From JBBPYC01 sp965218765 (GTDB lineage: Bacteria; Pseudomonadota; Gammaproteobacteria; Burkholderiales; Burkholderiaceae_C): a stretch of 64,000 nucleotides of DNA. Numbering within the stretch: the stretch's first letter is position 1; each line of letters starts with the position of its first letter. Below the pieces are notes generated by a model. The model was not told where the DNA came from. It saw only the letters and a list, made by a program, of their open reading frames with translations, and did no database searches. The stretch is from positions 496,001-560,000 of the forward strand of contig CBDCLU010000002.1 in assembly GCA_965218765.1 (NCBI GenBank). The letters run 5' to 3'. A program made the position numbers and the translations under genes. Of this stretch, positions 10,298-19,135 are shown piece after piece.

Positions 10298-12547
10298 CTA
10301 TTCGAACCTGACCTGCACGCCGACCCAGGCGCCACGCGGTGCGCCGTAACCGCGGAACTGCTCGGCGCGCGGGTTGGCTGCATCGAAGCTTCGATCCGCG
10401 CCGCTAAAAAAGTTCTGCCCGAGCACGCCGAAGTTCGCGTAGCGCCGGTCGAACACATTGTTGATGCGTGCGAACAACTCGAAATTGCGGTTGATCCGAT
10501 AGCGCGTATCCAGGTTCAACACCGCATAGCCGGGCACGCGCCCATTCACATCGCGATTGTTCTCGTCACCGCGCGCGAACACGGCGCTCGCGATCAGCAT
10601 GTTGGCGCCCAGCCGCCAGTCGGCGGTCGGGTTCAGTTCGGCGCGCACTTTGAGCGAGTGGCGTGGAATCGAGGGAATGCGGTTGCCGGCGCCGATCCGG
10701 ATCACGCCGTCCTCGTTCGCGCTCGAGTTGGCGGGGCTGTTGGCGGAATATCCGTCCCGATACGTGGCATCGATGAAGTTGTAATGCAGCGCGGTGGTGA
10801 ACGGGCCGACCCGCGTGCTGCCGCCGAGTTCGAACCCCTGGCGCCGCGTCGTGCCGACGTTCTGGAAATAGCCGGAATTGACCGCCACACCGGTGCTGCT
10901 GATGAACTGCAGGTCGTCGTGCAGGTCGGTGCGAAACGCTGCCACGTTCCAGCTCGTCTTCGCGTCGAGCTTGCCGCGCACGCCGACTTCGAACGTCTTG
11001 GACACCACCGCCTTCAACGGCGGATCGGCCAGGAAATTGTTCGGCAGCTTGCACGGTGCGTTCGGGTCCGCGCACGTCAACTCGATCGCGGTGGGCGCGC
11101 GCATGCCCTCGTTGTACGCGCCATAGAGCGTGAAGGTCTTGAACGGGTTGTAGCTCAGGCCGATCGCGGGATTGAAGCGCGTGAAGGTGTGCGAGCCTTC
11201 GAGCTCGGGCGCGCTGCCGCTGCGGTCTTCGATGCGCACGCGGGCCTGGTTCAGCCGACCGGCCAGCGTCAGCGTCAGCTCCGGACTTAGATCGAGCGAA
11301 TTGGAAGCGAACACGCCGAGATAGCGCGTGCGCGTGTCGGCATCGGTGTCGGGCACGAACTCGGACAACGGCACCGTGCCGCGCTCCGGTGTGAACCTGG
11401 CCTCTTGCGCAGCGCGTGTGAAACGCGCGCTGCCCTGGTCGATGCTGGCGCCGAACGAGGCCTGGTTGGGGCGGCCGAGCAGCCGTGCCGTGTTCAGCAA
11501 TTGCAATCCCAGGCCGTAGCTGGTCTGCGCGACGCGGGAACGATCGTTGATCGCAGGGGACGCTGCGTCGTCGTCGGCCTCGTCGTTCACGTTGCTGCTG
11601 ACGTTGCGCAGCTCGAAGCGGCGCACGTAGCTGGTGCCGCTGAGCAGCCATTCATCCGACAGCGCACGGCTGCCCTTCAACGCGACCTGTCCGAACCGAT
11701 TGCGGTTCAGATCGGGAAACGTGTAGGGCTCACGGATGTTGGTGAAGCTCAGCGGCAGCGTCTGCGTGCCGGCCAGGCGGTTCTTTGCAAGCGTGACGGT
11801 CAGGTCGAGATCAGTCGTCGCGTCCTGCCATCCGACCTTGCCGAACAGCTGATTCACCCGACTCGAATTCTGCTGCGCCCAGCCGTTGTCGCGCACGCCG
11901 TTGCCGGTCAGAAACCAGTCGAGGTTGCCCCGCTTGCCGCCGATCTCGAACCCCAGCGTGCGGCGGCCGAACGAGCCGCCCGACACGGTGACCGAGCCGC
12001 CTGGCCTGTTCGGATACTCGCTGGCCCCGCTTTTGGTGTAGATGCCGATGGCGCCCCCCAGCGTGTTCAGGCCGAAGGCCGGGCTGGAGCCCGGAATCAG
12101 CTGGATGCCCGAGATTGCCGACTGCGGGATCAGATCCCAGTTGACGGTGTCGCCGAACAGCTCGTTCGCGCGCACGCCATCGACGAACACCGACAGCCCC
12201 TGCGGCGTGCCGAGCAGCGGCGATGCGCTGAAGCCGCGGTAGTTGACGTCCGGCTGGTACGGATTGCCCTGCGCGGCGTTCACCGTGATGCCGGTGCCGT
12301 TTTGTTCGAGGAATTCGGTGATGTTGTTTTGCTGCTGCTGGCGCAAGTCCTCGCTCGTGAACACCTGGGCGTTGGCCGGCAACTTGGTCAGCGGCACGTC
12401 CGAGCCCGGCAGCGGCGTGGTGCCGATCACTTCGACCTGCGGCAGCTCCAGCACCTCCGCGCGGTTTCTTGCCGACTCCGCGTTCTGTGCCTGTGCCGCG
12501 GCGCAGGCCAGCAACAGCGGCACACACGTCAATTTTTTTGTCCCCAT
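10298..12547 (-). CDS. TonB-dependent outer-membrane receptor
   Basis: A 749-residue protein with a signal peptide (about residues 1-20, ending AAAQA-QN). A plug domain follows (about 35-165: LPQVEVIGTTP, YRGFSASPLLGTPQGLSVFVDG, NTLGGAIGIYTKSG). The beta-barrel ends in an aromatic-rich strand, VGVQVRFE, with C-terminal Phe-Glu. No carboxypeptidase-like extension for an anti-sigma partner is visible. AGGAG lies about 9 nt before the start. The ligand is unknown. Position upstream of the quinoprotein genes, 40 bp from the beta-propeller on the same strand, makes uptake of a lanthanide complex or of PQQ a reasonable hypothesis. A siderophore or other ligand cannot be excluded. Confidence 0.93.
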   Translation of the reverse strand: MGTKKLTCVPLLLACAAAQAQNAESARNRAEVLELPQVEVIGTTPLPGSDVPLTKLPANAQVFTSEDLRQQQQNNITEFLEQNGTGITVNAAQGNPYQPDVNYRGFSASPLLGTPQGLSVFVDGVRANELFGDTVNWDLIPQSAISGIQLIPGSSPAFGLNTLGGAIGIYTKSGASEYPNRPGGSVTVSGGSFGRRTLGFEIGGKRGNLDWFLTGNGVRDNGWAQQNSSRVNQLFGKVGWQDATTDLDLTVTLAKNRLAGTQTLPLSFTNIREPYTFPDLNRNRFGQVALKGSRALSDEWLLSGTSYVRRFELRNVSSNVNDEADDDAASPAINDRSRVAQTSYGLGLQLLNTARLLGRPNQASFGASIDQGSARFTRAAQEARFTPERGTVPLSEFVPDTDADTRTRYLGVFASNSLDLSPELTLTLAGRLNQARVRIEDRSGSAPELEGSHTFTRFNPAIGLSYNPFKTFTLYGAYNEGMRAPTAIELTCADPNAPCKLPNNFLADPPLKAVVSKTFEVGVRGKLDAKTSWNVAAFRTDLHDDLQFISSTGVAVNSGYFQNVGTTRRQGFELGGSTRVGPFTTALHYNFIDATYRDGYSANSPANSSANEDGVIRIGAGNRIPSIPRHSLKVRAELNPTADWRLGANMLIASAVFARGDENNRDVNGRVPGYAVLNLDTRYRINRNFELFARINNVFDRRYANFGVLGQNFFSGADRSFDAANPRAEQFRGYGAPRGAWVGVQVRFE

Positions 12548-12587
12548 TCGACTCAGCTCCTCTTCATTTTTTTCTCAGCATCTCGGA

Positions 12588-13550
12588 TCAACGAATCGCC
12601 ACGCCCCAGGGTCGCTTGCCGACGGGAATGTCCAGAATCTTTTCATTGCGCTCGGTGTCGATCACCGACACCGCATCGGATCGGCCGCAGGCCACATAGA
12701 GCTTCTTGCCATCCGTCGTCAGCGCCATGTTCCAGGGCCGCTGGCCGACCCCGATGGTGGCCGTGATCGTGTTAGTCGTTGTGTCGAGCACCGACACGCT
12801 GGCGGCGCCGCCGTTCGAGACGAACACGCGCTTGCCGTCCGGATGCACGGTGATGCCGTTGGCGCGAAGACCGGCAGCCACTCTGGCCCTCACCTGCCGA
12901 CTTGCGGTATCGATCACATAGACCTCACTGGCGTTCTCCGCCGCCACATAGGCCGTGCGGCTGTCCGGCGAAAAACCGATGCCGCGCGGACGTGCGCCGA
13001 CCGCGACCTGTGCCACCTGCTCGCGCTTGGCAAAATCGATCACGTCCACCGCACCGCCCTCCTCGGCGCTTACGTACACCCATTTGCCGTCGGGCGAAAA
13101 CACCGCGTGCTCCGGATTCTTGCCACGCACCCGAACCACGAACTGCTTGCGGTTCGTCGCCGTATCCACGAACGCCACGTCGTTGCTTTCCTCCACCGCT
13201 GCGGCCAGCCAGGCGCCGTCCGCGGAGATGCCCAGGCCTTCCGGCGACTCACCCAGCGCGATGTCGCCGCTTGCCTTTCGCGCGGCCAGATCGACCATCA
13301 CGAGCCGGTTGTTCGGCTGATCGCTCACGTAGGCGGTGCGGCCGTCGCTCGCGATCACGGTACCGCGTGGTTTGCTGCCCACCGGGATGGTCGCCACCAC
13401 CCGATCGACTGCCGTGTCGATCACGCTCAGCGTGGCCGAGCCTTCGTTCGGCACGTAGGCGAAAGGCGCTGCTTGCACGGCGTTGCACAGCAGGCTTGCG
13501 CACAGCGATACGCCGGCGGCGAATGAAGACAAGCGGGATGCACGGGTCAT
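12588..13550 (-). CDS. YVTN-family beta-propeller protein, quinoprotein-associated
   Basis: A 320-residue exported protein: signal peptide of about 27 residues (ending VQA-AP), then seven or so repeats of the type AYVPNEGSATLSVIDTA...V..IPVG.KPRG. These form a YVTN/NHL-like beta-propeller. It resembles the periplasmic propeller that accompanies PQQ-dependent alcohol oxidation genes (the PQQ-dependent catabolism-associated beta-propeller family). No catalytic residues are evident, so a scaffold or binding role is likely. An AGGAG ribosome binding site sits 6 nt before the ATG. The TonB receptor follows 40 bp downstream and cytochrome b561 precedes it on the same strand, so the three may form one transcript. 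Confidence 0.88.
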   Translation of the reverse strand: MTRASRLSSFAAGVSLCASLLCNAVQAAPFAYVPNEGSATLSVIDTAVDRVVATIPVGSKPRGTVIASDGRTAYVSDQPNNRLVMVDLAARKASGDIALGESPEGLGISADGAWLAAAVEESNDVAFVDTATNRKQFVVRVRGKNPEHAVFSPDGKWVYVSAEEGGAVDVIDFAKREQVAQVAVGARPRGIGFSPDSRTAYVAAENASEVYVIDTASRQVRARVAAGLRANGITVHPDGKRVFVSNGGAASVSVLDTTTNTITATIGVGQRPWNMALTTDGKKLYVACGRSDAVSVIDTERNEKILDIPVGKRPWGVAIR

Positions 13551-13639
13551 GAAAGCTCCTGGAAAAGGCAGTTATGCAGCGACCGTGGCTGCCGCCAACG
13601 GTCTTCGGCGGGTTGGGATGTGCTCCACAACGGGCAATG

Positions 13640-14221
13640 TCAGCGACGCTCACGCGGCAGCAGGATGCGGGAGAACACGCCATCACGTTCGACCAGCGCG
13701 TGCCAGATCGCGCTGGCGATGTGGCCTGCGATCAACGCCGCGAACAACCATGAACTGTAGACATGCACCGAGTTGAAGAACGCATAGATCGCCGGCGACT
13801 CGGATGCCCAGGGCGGCCAGGCGGTGCCGAAGAACTTGACGCCGTACTTGCTGAAGTTGGAGCCGAGGTAGCCGGACAACGGTTGCACCGCCATGCAGAC
13901 GTACATCAGCCGATGATTGAAGTCGGCCGCGGCTTGTTTCCAGCGCGCCATCGAAGCCGGAAACGGCGGCGCCGGATGCGCAAGCCGCCAGCCCAGCCGC
14001 GCCAGCACCGCGAGGCCGAGCACAATTCCGATCGACTTGTGCAGATTGATCACACCCGCGCGCTCGGGCGTGCCGCGCGGTGCGAGGTCGTCGAGCAGTA
14101 AGCCGAACGCGATCTCCGCCAGCAGGGCGGCACCGATGAGCCAATGCAGCACGACCGTGACCCGCTCGTAGCGGGCCACTTCCACGCGGTCGGCCGACGG
14201 CGTCATCGGATCGGCGTCCAT
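13640..14221 (-). CDS. Cytochrome b561 family protein
   Basis: A four-helix di-haem membrane cytochrome of about 193 residues. Helix motifs VTVVLHWLIGAALLAEIAFG, INLHKSIGIVLGLAVLARLG, HRLMYVCMAVQPLSGYLGS and VHVYSSWLFAALIAGHIASA carry the expected haem-ligand histidines. It could link quinol and periplasmic electron carriers or scavenge superoxide. The start is ambiguous: ATG at 14221, ATG at 14206 or GTG at 14269; all leave the first helix intact. It lies between the DUF2380 gene and the beta-propeller on the same strand, within the quinoprotein block. Confidence 0.88.
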   Translation of the reverse strand: MDADPMTPSADRVEVARYERVTVVLHWLIGAALLAEIAFGLLLDDLAPRGTPERAGVINLHKSIGIVLGLAVLARLGWRLAHPAPPFPASMARWKQAAADFNHRLMYVCMAVQPLSGYLGSNFSKYGVKFFGTAWPPWASESPAIYAFFNSVHVYSSWLFAALIAGHIASAIWHALVERDGVFSRILLPRERR

Positions 14222-14421
14222 GCAGCGCGGGATTGCTGCCTCGATGCCGCCGCTACCATCGGGCGGCACTCGATGTCAGCCGATGTTGCCCCTCGAATGC
14301 ATGGGCAGCCGGGCAGCGAGCGCTGAATGAGATCATCTGTGTTCTATCTGACGTTCCCGGATGGGTTGCTGCGGGCACTGCATGATGACAGGCGCCGCAA
14401 CCGGTGACCACGCTTCGCCAT

Positions 14422-15030
14422 TCACCTGCCATAGCCGGGGTCCAAGGCACGCCGCTCCGCCATGTCGCGCACCAAATAATGGACGGCGCGTGTCCATGTC
14501 GTATCGGTGTTGCCACGCAAATCGACTGATTTGCTGAATACCACGCGTTCGGCACCGACGTCGTAGATCTGCACATTCACATTGAGGATGAGCTCGCTGA
14601 CTTTCTGCACCCAGCTCACCATCACCAGATCGACGCCGAGCAGTCGGCCGACCTGGGCGGCGCAGTCGTTGCAACGATACAGATAGGCCTGCTGCGCACG
14701 CAGTCGAGCCAGCAGCGTGTCGGCCGGCTGCAAGTTCTGCAGTCGATAAAGTCGGTGCTCGGACAGCTCTTCGCGCAGTTGGGCCGTTGCGTTCTTCAGC
14801 CGCTGTTGGGTAGCCTCGGCCGTAGCCGGGTTCTGCTGATCGTCCACCAGTTCAAAATCGAGGACGGCCAGTGTCGCAAGGCCTAACGAACCATTTTGTT
14901 CGCTGGCGGATGGGAACGGCGGCATCGGCAGTTGTGCTGCGGCCATGCACGGGATGGTGGCTACGACAAGCCCGGTCGCTGCAGCTGCGAGCCACCATCT
15001 GCGTGACGTCGATGATTTTCTTGCTTGCAT
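14422..15030 (-). CDS. DUF2380-domain secreted protein
   Basis: A 202-residue protein. The signal peptide (about 1-34) ends in AAAQL. The mature part reads LGLATLAVLDFELVDDQQNP, then GVDLVMVSWVQKVSELILN and YDVGAERVVFSKSVDLRGNTD, the pattern of DUF2380. Such proteins recur beside PQQ alcohol dehydrogenase genes but have no assigned reaction. Two cysteines (YRCNDCAAQVG) form a CxxC. The long frame upstream is open, but this ATG is the only one directly followed by a signal peptide. It is divergent from the cytochrome c gene. Confidence 0.75.
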   Translation of the reverse strand: MQARKSSTSRRWWLAAAATGLVVATIPCMAAAQLPMPPFPSASEQNGSLGLATLAVLDFELVDDQQNPATAEATQQRLKNATAQLREELSEHRLYRLQNLQPADTLLARLRAQQAYLYRCNDCAAQVGRLLGVDLVMVSWVQKVSELILNVNVQIYDVGAERVVFSKSVDLRGNTDTTWTRAVHYLVRDMAERRALDPGYGR

Positions 15031-15332
15031 CACGGCGCTTGACGTGTTGCTCCGGTTGAATGATCGCGTGCATGGCGCAGGCCACGACATCAGGATCATG
15101 GACCATAAAGGGGCCGCTCTCAAACACGTACCGTATGTCGGCAGGGGTTGCCGGCAGCGACCACGCCTGCTTGGTCCAAAGCAAGTCTGCACATTCAATC
15201 GCCCGACGCTATAGTGCATTGGCCCTGCCGTCCAAACGAAGACGTCGGGTGCAACCTATCCTGGCCGAATGGCTTCGTGCACTCCGGCCAGATGGTCCTC
15301 AAGGGCAATCAACAGGCGGGAGACATTTTGTG
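15031..15332. promoter_or_regulatory. Divergent intergenic region between DUF2380 and cytochrome c genes
   Basis: This 302-bp stretch holds no convincing gene. It must contain the promoters for the leftward DUF2380 gene and the rightward cytochrome gene. A TATAGT hexamer at about 15211-15216 could be a -10 element for the cytochrome, but no good -35 stands at the right distance, so I do not assign a promoter precisely. Confidence 0.4.
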
Positions 15333-16046
15333 ATGCGAATCCGATCGATTTTTACAAACGGTAGTGCGAAGAGAGCGCTGTTGTTTGCTGCAGTGGGGTT
15401 GGGCGGTGTGCTGGCCAGCACGCACGCAGGTGCCGAGTCGGACCGCGAATACTGCGAGCGCCAACAGGGCAGCGCCAAGGTGGTCTGCCTGCGGCAGCTG
15501 GGAAAAGCGGACAAGCAGCCAGCAGCCGCCACCACTGCTGCTGCCAGCGCGCAGACCGAATCCGATCGGGCCTACTGCGAGCGCCAGCAGGGCGCTGCAC
15601 GTGTGGTCTGCATGAGGCAACTCGACAAGGCGGCATCGGCGCCGAACATCGCTTCGCCGCCGACTGCGCCCCACAATCAGACAGCTGCTGGTGCATCGAA
15701 TCCTGTGAAGTCCGCCACAGCCGGTGCGGCACTCTACAAGGTTGTCGATGGTTTTCACGTCGACGACGGAACGCTCAAAGGATTCAAGGTGTGGCGCTCG
15801 GCGGCCTGCGATCGCTGCCACGGCGCCAATCAGGAAGGACTGGTCGGTCCGTCGCTGATCGAAAGCCTGAAGACGCTGTCGAAGGGTGCATTCGTCGAGA
15901 CCGTCACGAAAGGGCGACTGCAAAAGGGCATGCCGAGCTTTGGCACCAACGACGACCTGACGAGCAACATCGACCATCTGTATGCGTACTTGAAGGGCCG
16001 CTCCGACGGAGCGATCTCGCGGTCGCGTGTCGAGCCGATCCGGTGA
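15333..16046 (+). CDS. c-type cytochrome with duplicated two-cysteine N-terminal motif (candidate XoxF electron acceptor)
   Basis: A 237-residue exported monohaem cytochrome. The signal peptide covers about residues 1-34. Two near-identical 25-residue units follow (35-59 and 76-100), each of the form ESDRxYCERQQGxAxVVCxRQL, 20 of 25 positions identical. A Pro/Ala/Thr-rich linker leads to the haem domain: CDRCH at 159-163 and probable axial Met200 in KGMPSFG. GGGAG precedes the ATG. Its position in the quinoprotein cluster suggests it accepts electrons from XoxF, as XoxG or a cytochrome c550 would, though the N-terminal repeats are not part of that family as I know it. It converges on the degenerate metallohydrolase gene with only 18 bp between stops. 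Confidence 0.85.
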   Translation: MRIRSIFTNGSAKRALLFAAVGLGGVLASTHAGAESDREYCERQQGSAKVVCLRQLGKADKQPAAATTAAASAQTESDRAYCERQQGAARVVCMRQLDKAASAPNIASPPTAPHNQTAAGASNPVKSATAGAALYKVVDGFHVDDGTLKGFKVWRSAACDRCHGANQEGLVGPSLIESLKTLSKGAFVETVTKGRLQKGMPSFGTNDDLTSNIDHLYAYLKGRSDGAISRSRVEPIR

Positions 16047-16064
16047 CCGCGGCCGGACAGGTAT

Positions 16065-17105
16065 TCAGTGCCTCGTGGCGGCTGCCGCGGATGGCGGCTC
16101 GCTGAACAAATTATCCCGCTCGTAGCGCACGAACAGAATCGATGCGTTGCGCCGGTGGATTGGGTCGTACTGATCCCAGTGGGCAAATTCGGGCAGGGTT
16201 GCGGCGTTCGGCACGTCGCTCAGCGCAACGCCTTCCTGCAGCAACCGGATGATGCGTGCGTGCAGGGCCGAGAGATAATGCCCGGTCTCAGTTATCGCAT
16301 TTGCAGGCGCGATGCCTCCGTGACCTGGAACGACGCAGTCGATCTGCATCTTCTGCATCTGTTCAAGCGCTTTTTGCCAGCCGTCAAGGTCGGCGTCCTG
16401 CACGTCTGGCACCCGCTGGTAATCGATCAGGCCACCGGCAAATAGCGTACGAGTCTCTGAATCGAACACAGCGGTCGCACCGGGTCCGCTGGAATGACCG
16501 AAGTAAAGCAACTCAATCGGCCGGCCCGCCAATGCAAGCACCTCTGCATGGTCGAACTCGCGGTCCGGTGTAACGACCCGGCTTCCAATCATCGGTGTGT
16601 CGCCAAGCAGCTTGCGCAAATTTTCGAGACAGTGCTCGCAGCGGGAACGCATCAAACCGACAGCGCGCCGTTGCATGAACACCGGAATGTTCTGCGCCTG
16701 ATAAGCGGCAGCACCAAACAGAAATTCCTGTCTCGCGTGGGTCACGATCACCGCGCGCACGGGGCGGTCCGTGATGCGAACGATCGCCTGCAACAAGGCC
16801 ACACCTTGGGCGAACGACGTGCCGGTGTCGATCGCCACGACACCTTCAGTGCCGACAATGAAACCCGCATTGCCGATGCGGCCGAGGTTGGCCGCATCGG
16901 CGCTTCCTTTCGCGCCTTGCGCAACGTAGACGCCTGGTGCTGCCTGGGTCAACACGGCAGGTTCAAGCCGCGCATCCGCCGGTGCGACGCTCGACTGCAA
17001 CGCTGCAGCGTCCACTGCAGCCGAAACGGTAGAAGGGGTCAATGTCGAGGATGTGCCGACCGCCAGCGCGATGCGACACAGGCAGCGTCGACGCTGCAAA
17101 TTCAT
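16065..17105 (-). CDS. Quinoprotein-associated MBL-fold protein with degenerate metal site
   Basis: A 346-residue exported protein of the metallo-beta-lactamase fold, resembling the quinoprotein relay system metallohydrolases. The fold motifs are recognisable (GNAGFIVGTEGVVAIDTGTS), but the metal motif HxHxDH is HARQEF (residues 123-128) and the usual AGDL is AGGL (Gly225). His204 and His262 (VPGHGG) remain. Hence at least four metal-ligand positions are substituted, and it is unlikely to bind two zincs conventionally. A CEHC motif (156-159) gives a potential redox or metal-binding cysteine pair. The start overlaps the SoxYZ-like stop by 4 nt (ATGA), implying translational coupling. It could be a non-catalytic partner of the intact paralogue at 18021-19127. 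Confidence 0.8.
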   Translation of the reverse strand: MNLQRRRCLCRIALAVGTSSTLTPSTVSAAVDAAALQSSVAPADARLEPAVLTQAAPGVYVAQGAKGSADAANLGRIGNAGFIVGTEGVVAIDTGTSFAQGVALLQAIVRITDRPVRAVIVTHARQEFLFGAAAYQAQNIPVFMQRRAVGLMRSRCEHCLENLRKLLGDTPMIGSRVVTPDREFDHAEVLALAGRPIELLYFGHSSGPGATAVFDSETRTLFAGGLIDYQRVPDVQDADLDGWQKALEQMQKMQIDCVVPGHGGIAPANAITETGHYLSALHARIIRLLQEGVALSDVPNAATLPEFAHWDQYDPIHRRNASILFVRYERDNLFSEPPSAAAATRH

Positions 17106-17956
17106 TCGGAACTGCGGTATTTCATCGCCGTGGTGAAGTGCAGGTCGTGCGAGTCGACCACTTCGGCTTTCAACTCGCCATCGCCGTGCGGCTGAAAGTA
17201 GAACCGGAAATTCGGGTTCTCGCTGATCGAGAAATCGACGTCGGCCGACATCACGAGCTTGCCGCCGTAGCTGATGCGCACCTCCCGCACGAAATGCGAC
17301 GGTGTGTAGAGGCGCGTCACCTGATCCATCGCCAGCCCCGAGTTGTTCGGATGGCTGATCATCAGCTGTGCAAGCGCCGGTGCGCCGGGCGTCCCCGGTG
17401 GCTCGATGCGAAATTTCATCTTGCCCAGCGTGGCCAGCGCAGCCTGCTGGTCCTTGCCCGGCGGCGCCGAGCAGCCCCCAGCCGCCTTGACGAAACGGGT
17501 CGCCATGTAGAGCTTTCCATCGGTCGTCTCGGCAATCGCACGCACGTGCGTGTATTCGTCGATCCGCACCCGGGTCTCGATGTCGGCGCGGCCGCTCAGC
17601 GGCGTGAACTGGAACTCGGCCGAAATCGGAGACGGGTTGTTGTCGATGATCAGATACAGCTTGTCGATGCGCTGCGCGCCGCTGGCCTGCCTCCCGGTCT
17701 TGATCGCAATCGGCACGATCGCTGCGTCGTAGGCACGATCGGGCGCATCGAGCGTCAGCAGATCGTCAGGCGCTGTGGCGATCGGTCTATCCTTGAACAG
17801 ACTGGCACGCACCTTCTGCCAGATCGGACTGGCTTCTGGATGATCGCCGCTCAGGATCGCAGCACCAACGGCGCTGGGCACGGCGGTGAGCGTCGAAAGC
17901 AGCAGGCCACACACGAGGGCGCGTCGGCTGGTGGTGAGAAGGCGATGGCGTTGCAT
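17102..17956 (-). CDS. Quinoprotein dehydrogenase-associated SoxYZ-like carrier protein
   Basis: A 284-residue exported protein fusing a SoxY-like domain (about 40-170) to a SoxZ-like domain (about 180-284). In sulfur oxidation SoxY carries substrates on a C-terminal cysteine of a flexible GGCGG arm; here Cys162 lies in KAAGGCSAP at the end of the first domain. The SoxZ part has ISHPNNSGLAMD and ends with the FSISENPNFRFYF strand pattern. No other sox gene is nearby, and the family is known to travel with PQQ dehydrogenases. It probably carries a covalent adduct or sulfur for periplasmic chemistry of unknown kind. The N-terminus is an arginine-rich signal (residues 1-33). GGAG lies 9 nt before the start. 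Confidence 0.88.
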   Translation of the reverse strand: MQRHRLLTTSRRALVCGLLLSTLTAVPSAVGAAILSGDHPEASPIWQKVRASLFKDRPIATAPDDLLTLDAPDRAYDAAIVPIAIKTGRQASGAQRIDKLYLIIDNNPSPISAEFQFTPLSGRADIETRVRIDEYTHVRAIAETTDGKLYMATRFVKAAGGCSAPPGKDQQAALATLGKMKFRIEPPGTPGAPALAQLMISHPNNSGLAMDQVTRLYTPSHFVREVRISYGGKLVMSADVDFSISENPNFRFYFQPHGDGELKAEVVDSHDLHFTTAMKYRSSE

Positions 17957-18020
17957 GATTGCGAGTCTCCAATCCTGCCGCGGCGGTGCGGCTGCTCTAT
18001 CCAATGCGGCATTCGGGGCC

Positions 18021-19127
18021 TTAACGAGCGGCGGGGACACCGGCACCAGCGGCGGGTACGTTGGGTAAGCCGAGTGCAGGCGCCGGCCCGGTTTCGGGCA
18101 CCGACGCTGCAGAGTCGTCTTCCCATTCAAGCTCAGCGAACGCAGCCGTCACGTTGCGCCGATGGAAGCGATCCGCCAAGAGCCAGTGCTCATCGTTCGG
18201 CACGGCGATCCGCTCGGTTGCCTCGCCGATCGTCCAGTTGCGGTGGATTGCATCGCGCGTGGCGCGCAGCAACCCGCTCAGGTAGCCGAGCTGGGGCGCG
18301 AGCACAGCCGGCCAGTCGTTGCTGACCGCGCCGTGTCCCGGCACCACCGTGGCGACGTCGAGCTTGGCCAGCGCGCGGGTGACGTCGATCCAGCCGCGCA
18401 GACTGCCGTCGAGCGCCGGGATGTGCAAGACGAACAGCAGATCGCCAGCGAACAACGTGCGGGTCTGTTCGTCCTGCACCGTCAGGTCGTTGTCGGTATG
18501 CGCTGTCGACCAGGCGCGCAGGGTCAGCAGGCGATTGCCCAGGTCGAGCTGCCGGGTCTGGTCGACATCAACGTCGGGGAACACGATGGCTGCAGGCGGC
18601 AGCTCGATGCCGAAGTCGCGGGCCAGTGCGTTCAGGTAGTAAGGTGCGCGCACAGCGAGGCTGTGCCGGTAGCTCGACGCTGCTACGAACTGCTTCGGCG
18701 CTTGTCCGGCGGTATCTTGAAACGCGACGTCGCCCAACAAATGGTCGGGATGCGCATGGGTATTGATCACGTAGCAGATCGGCAGTGCGGTTTGCTGCAC
18801 GACCGCAGCGCGCAGTGCCCGGCCCACCGCTGGGGTGCCGCCGGTGTCGATCACCGCGACGCAGCGGCTGCCGACGATGAAGCCGAGGTTGGCGACATCG
18901 CCGGCGTTTTGAGGTCCCCAATCCTCAAGCTTGCCGCGGTGCACGAACACACCTGGCTGCACTTGCTCCACATCGATCGGCGCCGCAGCGGCAGGCGTGG
19001 TCGGCTGAGCTGACGCCATCGTGCCTGCAAGCGACGACAGCAGGCCCGTCAGGACGAGCCTCAGCACGGGCCTGCCGAGCAACCACAAGCGCAGCGGCCG
19101 GACCGATCGAAAGCGCGTCTGCACCAT
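18021..19127 (-). CDS. Quinoprotein relay system zinc metallohydrolase (MBL fold, intact)
   Basis: A 368-residue exported metallo-beta-lactamase-fold protein (signal about 1-40). All metal ligands are present: His124, His126, Asp128 and His129 (THAHPDHLLG), His210 (STAHTDND), Asp229 (FAGDLLF) and His265 (VPGHGAV). It matches SoxH-like hydrolases that accompany quinoprotein dehydrogenases. The substrate is unknown; release of something bound to the SoxYZ-like carrier is a natural guess by analogy with sulfur oxidation. The C-terminal 30 residues are Pro/Ala/Gly-rich. The start lies 8 nt after the stop of the upstream small cysteine protein. The SoxYZ-like gene follows 64 bp downstream. Confidence 0.88.
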   Translation of the reverse strand: MVQTRFRSVRPLRLWLLGRPVLRLVLTGLLSSLAGTMASAQPTTPAAAAPIDVEQVQPGVFVHRGKLEDWGPQNAGDVANLGFIVGSRCVAVIDTGGTPAVGRALRAAVVQQTALPICYVINTHAHPDHLLGDVAFQDTAGQAPKQFVAASSYRHSLAVRAPYYLNALARDFGIELPPAAIVFPDVDVDQTRQLDLGNRLLTLRAWSTAHTDNDLTVQDEQTRTLFAGDLLFVLHIPALDGSLRGWIDVTRALAKLDVATVVPGHGAVSNDWPAVLAPQLGYLSGLLRATRDAIHRNWTIGEATERIAVPNDEHWLLADRFHRRNVTAAFAELEWEDDSAASVPETGPAPALGLPNVPAAGAGVPAAR

Positions 19128-19135
19128 GTGCCCTG

